Positions 58,251 to 64,000 of a stretch of DNA of 64,000 nt are shown here, one piece after another. Numbering within the stretch: the stretch's first letter is position 1; each line of letters opens with the position of its first letter. The notes under the pieces were generated by a model. That model had not been told where the DNA came from. It saw only the letters and a list, made by a program, of their open reading frames with translations, and searched no databases. The DNA lies in the NCBI RefSeq assembly GCF_008369445.1, contig NZ_VTWH01000003.1, positions 310,001 to 374,000 on the forward strand, in the 5' to 3' direction. Origin of the DNA: Aureimonas fodinaquatilis (GTDB lineage: Bacteria; Pseudomonadota; Alphaproteobacteria; Rhizobiales; Rhizobiaceae). The translations under genes were made by a program, and so were the position numbers.

Positions 58251-59048
58251 ATGAACGCCCCGGTTTTTCCGCAGCTTCTGGGACCACTTGACCCGTTCCC
58301 CTATGGCGAGATCAATGCCGACAGCCAGTCGCCATTTTTGTTGATCTGCGATCATGCAGGCAATGCCGTTCCACAAAAACTGGATGGCCTTGGCCTGCCG
58401 CATGATGAGCTGAACCGGCATATCGGTATTGATATTGGTGCACTGCCGGTGGCGCTGTCGCTTGCCGGGCGGCTCAACGCGCCCTTGCTGTTTCAGCGCT
58501 ATTCACGGCTGGTGATCGACACCAACCGGCAGGATCATGCTCTCGATTCCATTCCGCCAATTTCTGATGGCACATTGGTGCCGCGCAATCAGGATCTGTC
58601 GGAAGAAGACCGGCGCATGCGCAGAGACGAAATTCACGTGCCGTATCATGCGGCTATTGAAGCTGCGATTGAGCGGGCAACGGCTGCCGGTCGCCCACCC
58701 ATCGTGGTTTCCGTGCACAGCTACACTCCGAAATTGCGCGCGCGTGAGCAGGCGCGGCCGTGGGAAGTCGCCCTGATGTGGGCGGATGATGGTGCATTCA
58801 GCCTGCCGGTGCAGGCCGCGCTTGAAGCTGCCGGTGATCTGAATGTCGGGTTGAACGAGCCTTATGCCGTCAGCCTTGAAAATGACTATTCTATTCCGAT
58901 GCACGCGCATGCCCGTGGCCTGCCGTATGTGGAGTTCGAGATCCGGCAGGATTACATCGGTACGCCGGCAGAAGCAGAAGAATGGGCCGCCCGTTTGGCC
59001 GACTGCCTGACACAGGCGCTGTCGGTCTATCAACAGACGAGGGCGTGA
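58251..59048 (+). CDS. N-formylglutamate amidohydrolase-family protein
   Basis: 265 residues from ATG at 58251 with GGAGG ten bases upstream; the start lies one base after the ligase stop. Family marks are PFLLICDHAGNAVP near residue 24, HIGIDIGALPVALSLAGRL near 62, SRLVIDTNRQDHALDSIPPISDGT near 88 (in parts), the helix HVPYHAAIEAAIERA and VVSVHSYTP near 150. The His/Asp/Glu set for a zinc peptidase-like site is present. HutG-type enzymes remove the formyl group from N-formylglutamate in histidine breakdown, but no hut genes are here. It may cleave another N-acyl amino acid. Confidence 0.92.
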   Translation: MNAPVFPQLLGPLDPFPYGEINADSQSPFLLICDHAGNAVPQKLDGLGLPHDELNRHIGIDIGALPVALSLAGRLNAPLLFQRYSRLVIDTNRQDHALDSIPPISDGTLVPRNQDLSEEDRRMRRDEIHVPYHAAIEAAIERATAAGRPPIVVSVHSYTPKLRAREQARPWEVALMWADDGAFSLPVQAALEAAGDLNVGLNEPYAVSLENDYSIPMHAHARGLPYVEFEIRQDYIGTPAEAEEWAARLADCLTQALSVYQQTRA

Positions 59049-59665
59049 TGGAGCAGCCATTTCCGCGACGCGGTGCGGCGATTGATCCGCACCGCACTGC
59101 CATACTGATCATTGACGTCCAGGACGGCATTTTCAACGACGCCGCCGCTCAGACAAGGCCGCATTTCCACCAGAGTGCGCGTGATCTTGTCATCCCGAAC
59201 ATCTCGCGGCTTCTGGATGCTGGCCGGGCAGGCGGAGCGGAGATTGTATTTACCGTCATAGAAAGCCTGACGCTGGACGGGCGTGACCGCAGCATTGATT
59301 ACAAGGAAACCGGCTTCAACTTTGCACGGGGCAGCGCTGAAGCCAGGGTAATTGCGGCTCTTGCACCGCAGGGTGATGAAATCATTCTGCCCAAGACCTC
59401 GTCCAGCCTGTTTAACTCCACGGTGTTTGAATATGCCATGCGCAATATCGGCATAGACACGATCATCACCACAGGTTTTCTGACCGACCAATGCGTGGAC
59501 CATACGGTGCGCGACGGGGCCGACAGGGGCTTTCGCATGATCTGCCCGGTCGATGCCTGCACCACCGATACGCAGGCGCGTCATGACAATGCGCTGGCCG
59601 CTTTTAAAGGCTATTGTCGACTGGCCACCACGGAAGAACTGGTCAGCGAGTTGCTGCACCCCTGA
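59048..59665 (+). CDS. Isochorismatase-family cysteine hydrolase (second copy)
   Basis: 205 residues from ATG at 59048, overlapping the previous stop by one base. Triad: Asp23 in LIIDVQDG, Lys116 in LPKTSSSLF, Cys149 in FLTDQCVDHTVRDG, again with 33 residues between Lys and Cys. It shares FTVIESLT-DGRDRS, KTSS-FNST and TDQCV-VRD-ADRGF with the product of 51473-52162, so the two are paralogues. It ends the ligase operon. Likely an amide hydrolase for a nitrogen compound handled by the operon. Confidence 0.93.
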   Translation: MEQPFPRRGAAIDPHRTAILIIDVQDGIFNDAAAQTRPHFHQSARDLVIPNISRLLDAGRAGGAEIVFTVIESLTLDGRDRSIDYKETGFNFARGSAEARVIAALAPQGDEIILPKTSSSLFNSTVFEYAMRNIGIDTIITTGFLTDQCVDHTVRDGADRGFRMICPVDACTTDTQARHDNALAAFKGYCRLATTEELVSELLHP

Positions 59666-59671
59666 ATGAGT

Positions 59672-59712
59672 TCTGGTTCAGGTGAACGATAAGATCGCCT
59701 GAAACGCTTCAG
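59672..59712. repeat. Palindromic intergenic repeat, copy 5, between convergent genes
   Basis: TTCAGG (59677-59682) pairs with CCTGAA (59698-59703) around a GAT/GATC-containing loop, and the right side continues as ACGCTTCAG like the other copies. It lies between two convergent stop codons (59665 and 59709), where it could terminate both transcripts. Confidence 0.55.
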
Positions 59713-60587
59713 ATTTTGCGTTTGGCTGGCTTGGCCTTCGCGGGCACATCACCGGAGAAGCGTTCGCGCTCAACTTCAACCGCGGCAATACGCGTTGCGG
59801 CTTTCTGGCCGAGCGCCTCGGCGGTGCGCGCTATCAGAGCCTCCATTTGCACAAGGCTGCCGATTGTCGAGTCAAACAGTGAGGGGGCGGCCACTGGTGT
59901 CGTAAACACATGCGCGGCCTGGGCAGCAATGGGTGAAAGCCACTCATCTGTTACCGCAATCAGCGTGGCGCGTCGTTGCCTGGCTGCTGCGGCATAGGCA
60001 ACAATGTCTTCCTGATATCGGCGATAGTCGAAAGCAATCAGCACCGACGTGCGGTTGATTGCCAGAAGCGAATGCGCGTAATTGGCGGGCTCTTCCTCCA
60101 CCAGCCGTATATTGCCGCGAATGTCGCGCAGCAGCTGATAAGTCCATAAGGCATTGGCCTTGCTGAACCGGCCGCCAATCAAAAACAGTGGCCGACGCTC
60201 ATCCGCCACAAGGCTGACAACGGCATCCATATCCACCGCATCCAGCAACTCCACCGCCCGCGAGATATTGCCCACGGCCGCTGCGCCAAAACTGTCTTCC
60301 GCCACGCTTTCTTTTCCACGCATCGCCGATGAGCGGCTTAACGGAGATTGCAGCACCTGAGACACTTCGGCGCGAAGTTGCGATTGAAAATCGGCGTAAG
60401 AGCGGAATTTCAGCTTGGCGACAAAGCGCAGAATCGATGGGCTGCTGGTGCCTGCGCGCCTGGCAAATTCGGCAACAGTTTCCAGCCCGGCAGAAGGGTA
60501 GGATCGCATGAGTTCAAGCGCAATCATTCGCTCGGTGCGCGTCAGGCTTGGCATTTCACGACGAAGAACGTCCAGAATGGAACTCAT
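59709..60587 (-). CDS. RpiR/MurR-family regulator with SIS domain
   Basis: 292 residues from ATG at 60587; ATG at 60605 is equally open and neither has a good ribosome site. N-terminal RpiR helix-turn-helix: LTRTERMIALELMRSYPSAGLETVAEFARRAGTSSPSILRFVAKL (residues 15-60, in parts). The SIS domain follows, with RPLFLIGGRFSKANALWTYQLL near 133 and VLIAFDYRRYQEDI near 180. SIS domains bind phosphosugars or similar ligands. The C-terminus is basic (KAKPAKRKI). It lies 76 bases downstream of the permease of the next operon on the same strand, and probably regulates it. Confidence 0.93.
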   Translation of the reverse strand: MSSILDVLRREMPSLTRTERMIALELMRSYPSAGLETVAEFARRAGTSSPSILRFVAKLKFRSYADFQSQLRAEVSQVLQSPLSRSSAMRGKESVAEDSFGAAAVGNISRAVELLDAVDMDAVVSLVADERRPLFLIGGRFSKANALWTYQLLRDIRGNIRLVEEEPANYAHSLLAINRTSVLIAFDYRRYQEDIVAYAAAARQRRATLIAVTDEWLSPIAAQAAHVFTTPVAAPSLFDSTIGSLVQMEALIARTAEALGQKAATRIAAVEVERERFSGDVPAKAKPAKRKI

Positions 60588-60663
60588 GATTGAATACGCG
60601 CGCATTATTGATTGATATTGGCGGACGTAAAACCGTTACACATTTTTTGCTTGCAGCGCTTTA

Positions 60664-62337
60664 CTAATTCGCGCTCATTCGTCGCAAAACAGACATAAGC
60701 AGCAGCGGCAGCATGGTTGTCAGAAGAATGGTGATGAACGCCATTGCCATGCCAATGCCCACGGAGCCCTGTTCAAACTGCCGCCAGATAAAGCTGGCCG
60801 TGGTCATCATGCCCACCGGTGCCACCAGCAGTGACGCCACCAGCTCGCGCGAGGCTATGGCAAACACCAGAAGCATTGATGTTGCCAGACTGGGCAGTAT
60901 CAAAGGCAGCATGATACGGCGAAACACCGTAATCGGTGTTGCTCCGCACACCCGCGCCGCCGCATCCAGATTGTCGCCAATCTGCTGAAAGGCCGCCGTA
61001 GCGTGCCGCACCGGCTGCGGCAGCAGGATGCACACATAGGCCAAAAGCAAAATCAATGCCGTATTGTAGGGCGTGATTGGCAAAAATGGCTGGTTCCACG
61101 CCAGGATCAGCCCGACAGCGACGACGACACCGGGCAGGGCATTGGGCAGGGCTGACAGAATATCCAGAAAACCACGCCCGCCGAAGCGCGACCGCACAAC
61201 CACATAGGCGGAAACTGCACCCAGAAGCCCTGCAATCAGCGCAGTGGCAACGCCCAGCGTCAGCGAATTGGTCAAGGCGCGCAACGCTCCACCGCTGTCG
61301 TCCAGAATGGCGGCGAAGTTGTTCAACGACAAATTGTCTGGCGATAGTCCGCCGGAAATGGTGCGCGACAGTGCGGTGGCCAGAATGGCCAGCATCGGCA
61401 GGCCAGTGGCCAGAAAGGCGATGAACGTGAACAGCAGTGTGACCGGCACCGCCCACACGCCCAATGGTTTTTTTGCCTGTGCCTGGGGTTTGCCGCCCAA
61501 TGTCTGGTAATTGCCGCGTGCCACTATGCGCCTTTGCAACATGAATGCACCCAGCGACATCAGCACAAGCAGAAGAGACATGACGGCCGCGCCCGGCAGA
61601 TCGATCGGCCAGTCTGAAATACGATTATCAATTCCGGTGACCAGCACCTGGAAACCGAACCGGCTGCCAAGGGCGGCGGGGGTGCCATATTCCTCAATCG
61701 CCAGCGCGAAGACCAGCAACAGGCTGGCGGTCAGGCCCGGAATGGAAAGCGGCAGCGTGATGCGGAAAAAGGCGCGCAGAGGTTTCGCTCCGAAAAGCCT
61801 TCCAACATCAGCATAGCGCGCGCCAACAGTTTCCAGTGTGCGTGACATGGCAAAGTAAATCAGCGGAAAGCCGTTCATCGCCATGATGAAGACGACGCCG
61901 GGTACCGAGAACAGAAAAGAAGCCAGATGCAGGCCAAGCAACTGTTCCATATAGCCGCGCGGTTGCAGCGACATGATCCAGCCCAGAGTGGCGATGTAGG
62001 GCGGAATCATGAAGGGCACCAGCAGCACCACATCCCAGAACAGCGCAAACGGCACGCGGAAAAACGCGCGCAGAACAGCGAGTGGCAAGGCGATGAGCGC
62101 TGAAAGCGCCGCCACGGCTATGCCCAGCCCCAAGCTGTTGCCCGCCATGCGCAGAAGGGCAGGATCGGCCAGCGTTGAAAACAGGTGGGAAAAAGGTGCG
62201 GCGAGCGAGCCGCGCCCCAATTGCGGAAAAACCGCTTGCAGCACAATGAAGGCAAATGGAACTGCCACAACCACAACAAGTCCGCTGATCGCCAGCCAGC
62301 CCAGAGTGTTCCGATCTTCCGCTGCCTTCGCCGTCAT
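60664..62337 (-). CDS. ABC transporter permease, fused double form (FbpB/AfuB or PhnV-like)
   Basis: 557 residues with about twelve membrane segments in two halves, each with an EAA-type coupling loop: the first around LEPVGARYADVGRLFGAKPLRAFFRITLPLSIPG-like region near residue 190, the second around RVCGATPITVFRRIMLPLILP near residue 463. This fused form is typical of ferric-iron (FbpB), putrescine-like and 2-aminoethylphosphonate permeases. It is five bases after the binding-protein stop. With the ATPase at 63309 it forms one importer under probable RpiR control. No substrate can be fixed. Confidence 0.93.
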   Translation of the reverse strand: MTAKAAEDRNTLGWLAISGLVVVVAVPFAFIVLQAVFPQLGRGSLAAPFSHLFSTLADPALLRMAGNSLGLGIAVAALSALIALPLAVLRAFFRVPFALFWDVVLLVPFMIPPYIATLGWIMSLQPRGYMEQLLGLHLASFLFSVPGVVFIMAMNGFPLIYFAMSRTLETVGARYADVGRLFGAKPLRAFFRITLPLSIPGLTASLLLVFALAIEEYGTPAALGSRFGFQVLVTGIDNRISDWPIDLPGAAVMSLLLVLMSLGAFMLQRRIVARGNYQTLGGKPQAQAKKPLGVWAVPVTLLFTFIAFLATGLPMLAILATALSRTISGGLSPDNLSLNNFAAILDDSGGALRALTNSLTLGVATALIAGLLGAVSAYVVVRSRFGGRGFLDILSALPNALPGVVVAVGLILAWNQPFLPITPYNTALILLLAYVCILLPQPVRHATAAFQQIGDNLDAAARVCGATPITVFRRIMLPLILPSLATSMLLVFAIASRELVASLLVAPVGMMTTASFIWRQFEQGSVGIGMAMAFITILLTTMLPLLLMSVLRRMSAN

Positions 62338-62342
62338 CGCTT

Positions 62343-63290
62343 TTACTTGCCCAAAGCCTTTGAAAATTCAGCCAGGGTTTCGCTGCGCTTTCCATAAACG
62401 GCTTCAGCGTCAATTGGCAGGATTTTCAGATCGGCGATCAACGGCCGGTTGGCAGCAATGTCGGAACGGGCCGGCATCAGATAGGCGTCGGCAACAATCT
62501 TCTGCCCGGCATCGGAAAGCATGTAGTCGATGAACTGCTTTGCTTCGTCCTGTTGCTTTGACCAGTTAAGGATCATGGCGGGGCGGGGCGCAATAACGGT
62601 TCCGCTTTCCGGGAAAATAACCTCGATGGTTTCACCCTTGGCCTTGCCACTCAATGAAATATAGTCAACCGCACCGAACACCGCGGCTTTCGCACCCTGC
62701 AGCACAGGGTTCAGTGCTTCAGCATTGGCACCGGCAACAATGGCTCCATTGGCCGACAGGTTTTCAAACATTTCCCAGCCGGTTTCTGCCTGCAGGGCGG
62801 CAATCAGCTCAAATGTTGCGCCTGACTGTGCAGGGTCCGGCAGGTTGACCAGATCCTTATATTCCGGCTTGGCCAGATCTGCCCATTCGGCAGGCTTTGG
62901 CGTGTTGGATGTCGGGTTCCATGCAATAGCCAGAGCGGAAACGCCCTGTGCCACAGCAGTTTCAGTTTTGAGGAAATCCGGAACAGTGGCGGCATTCGGG
63001 CTGGCGTAAGGCACAAGCCAGCCGCGATTGGCGAAATCTGTCGCCGTGTCCCAGGACGCGGAAATCAGCACATCAACAACCGGGTTGGCCGCTTCCGCTT
63101 CCACCCGCGCCATGACCTTGCCGGTGGTGGCCTGAAACACTTCAACCTTGATGCCGGTTTCTTCAGTGAAGCCGCTTGCCAGCTTGTCGATCAAGCCGCC
63201 TGGACCTGCGGTGTACACGGTTATGTCAGCCATTGCCGTTGTGGCAAGAAGGCTCAGTCCCAACGTCAGAAGGGAAGGCAGAATACGCAT
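62343..63290 (-). CDS. Extracellular solute-binding protein (ferric-iron / phosphonate type)
   Basis: 315 residues with signal peptide (cleavage after AMA near residue 21). Body: DITVYTAGPGGLIDKLASGFTEETGIKVEVFQ (in parts), RVEAEAANPVVDVLISASWDTA near residue 65, and FPESGTVIAPRPAMILNWSKQQDEAKQFIDYML near 225 (in parts). This is the family of FbpA-like and PhnS-like proteins. Conserved double Tyr for iron binding is not evident, so an anionic organic solute such as an aminoalkylphosphonate is as likely as iron. Confidence 0.92.
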   Translation of the reverse strand: MRILPSLLTLGLSLLATTAMADITVYTAGPGGLIDKLASGFTEETGIKVEVFQATTGKVMARVEAEAANPVVDVLISASWDTATDFANRGWLVPYASPNAATVPDFLKTETAVAQGVSALAIAWNPTSNTPKPAEWADLAKPEYKDLVNLPDPAQSGATFELIAALQAETGWEMFENLSANGAIVAGANAEALNPVLQGAKAAVFGAVDYISLSGKAKGETIEVIFPESGTVIAPRPAMILNWSKQQDEAKQFIDYMLSDAGQKIVADAYLMPARSDIAANRPLIADLKILPIDAEAVYGKRSETLAEFSKALGK

Positions 63291-63308
63291 GTCATGCTCC
63301 TCGTGAAA

Positions 63309-64000
63309 TTAAGCTGCTACACCGGGAAACCAGCGCAGTTCTTCATGATTGATGGTCAGTCCAATGGTTTCACCCGGATGCAGCCGTTGCGGGCTTGTCA
63401 CCTGAATGTCGAGATCCGTGCCATGCAGGCGAAGCGTTACCGCGTGGCCGTCGCCACGAAACTGCGAACGCAGGACCTGCCCTTTCAACGCGGCACCTTC
63501 CTTTGCGCCAATACGCATGGCCTTTGCTGCCAGTAGAACAGTTGCAAAAGCTGCATCGCCAGGTTCATGGTCGCCATTTGCAGCCAGAAGCACAGATGTG
63601 CCGTCAAGCTGCCAGCCATCGGCACAGCGCCGCACCGGCGCCACACAGCCCAGACGCAGAAATCCGGCAACAGTGGCTGTCGATGGTGCGGAAATCAGCT
63701 CTTCGGGCGGGGCAATCTGCTCGATCCTGCATTGATGCATAATGGCGACTTCGTCTGCCAGCGCAAAGGCTTCTGCCTGATCATGGGTTACGTAAACCGC
63801 CGTCAGCCCCAAAGAGGCGACCAGTGATGCCAGTTCACCAACCATGGATTCCCGCAACTCGCGGTCAAGGTTGGAGAGTGGCTCGTCAAACAGCACAAGA
63901 GGTGGTTCTGCAACAATGGCTCGCGCAATGGCAACGCGTTGCTGCTGTCCACCCGACATGTCGGACGGACGGCGCAAGCCCATGCTGGAAAGGCCAACCA
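63309..64000 (-). CDS. ABC transporter ATP-binding protein, PotA/FbpC type (cut by window end)
   Basis: Only the C-terminal part, about 229 residues, is inside the window; the frame is open at 64000, and the ATG at 63983 is internal. Seen are the signature [15 protein letters not shown], Walker [16 protein letters not shown], the H-loop [15 protein letters not shown], and a C-terminal TOBE-like regulatory domain (about 100 residues, with [17 protein letters not shown]). Walker A lies beyond the edge. It is the ATPase of the importer whose binding protein and permease follow on the same strand. Confidence 0.93.
   Translation of the reverse strand, partial: VGLSSMGLRRPSDMSGGQQQRVAIARAIVAEPPLVLFDEPLSNLDRELRESMVGELASLVASLGLTAVYVTHDQAEAFALADEVAIMHQCRIEQIAPPEELISAPSTATVAGFLRLGCVAPVRRCADGWQLDGTSVLLAANGDHEPGDAAFATVLLAAKAMRIGAKEGAALKGQVLRSQFRGDGHAVTLRLHGTDLDIQVTSPQRLHPGETIGLTINHEELRWFPGVAA

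Overview
The window is a 64 kb stretch of a GC-rich proteobacterial chromosome or large replicon, densely packed with catabolic and solute-uptake genes. An alphaproteobacterium, most likely of the Hyphomicrobiales, fits best. The grounds are a CobD/CbiB gene at the left edge, many ABC and tripartite-tricarboxylate (TTT) uptake systems, FCD-type GntR regulators, and a family of short intergenic palindromes with a GATC-N4-GATC core. This placement is inference. No rRNA, tRNA, CRISPR array, insertion sequence or phage gene was seen. There are 67 protein-coding genes, two of them cut by the window ends.

Layout. (1) 1-0.5 kb: end of cobD. (2) 0.5-8.7 kb: an oxygenase module with a flavin reductase, LysR, a luciferase-like (LLM) monooxygenase, an alpha/beta hydrolase, a 3-hydroxyisobutyrate-dehydrogenase-like enzyme, an HbpS/GlcG-like protein, an SDR, TetR, an acyl-CoA-dehydrogenase-type monooxygenase and a VOC protein. 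(3) 9-18 kb: a histidinol-dehydrogenase-like enzyme, a Gfo/Idh oxidoreductase, a GntR regulator, an NMT1-type ABC importer with two permeases, an ACMSD-like amidohydrolase and a CE4/PuuE-like hydrolase. (4) 18-20.7 kb: a catalase-family protein and a zinc alcohol dehydrogenase. (5) 35.3-20.8 kb, all on the minus strand: a second NMT1-type ABC importer, an unrecognised 220-residue protein, a cytosolic LVIVD-repeat protein, a cupin, a TTT transporter, a CobW GTPase, a two-subunit CoA-transferase, a carboxymuconolactone-decarboxylase-family protein, a cyclase-family hydrolase and a second Gfo/Idh enzyme. (6) 35.7-41.6 kb: TauE/SafE exporter plus GntR, MsrB-MsrA, glutamate dehydrogenase, nitroreductase and L-lactate dehydrogenase. 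(7) 42-51.5 kb: an amide-use operon with AmiC-like sensor, AmiR/ANTAR antiterminator, a five-gene urea/short-chain-amide ABC importer, a formamidase/acetamidase-family enzyme and a fused double nitrilase. (8) 51.5-59.7 kb: two isochorismatase-type hydrolases bracketing a livGFHMK-type importer, a glutamine-synthetase-family ligase and an N-formylglutamate-amidohydrolase-family enzyme. (9) 59.7-64 kb: an RpiR regulator and a ferric-iron/aminoethylphosphonate-type ABC importer.

How the parts may work together. Regions 2, 3 and 5 look like uptake plus oxidative breakdown of ring-containing or amide-containing organic acids: two flavin monooxygenases next to one flavin reductase, hydrolases, dehydrogenases, CoA transfer. 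They are tied together by a shared candidate operator, TTTATC-N4-GATAAA, in three intergenic regions. Regions 7 and 8 look like capture and hydrolysis of amides, nitriles or related nitrogen compounds. The points most worth checking are the nitrilase fusion whose second domain has lost its catalytic cysteine, the histidine-rich LVIVD propeller encoded in the same block as a CobW metal GTPase, the ligase/deformylase/isochorismatase cassette, and several new-looking operator and hairpin families.
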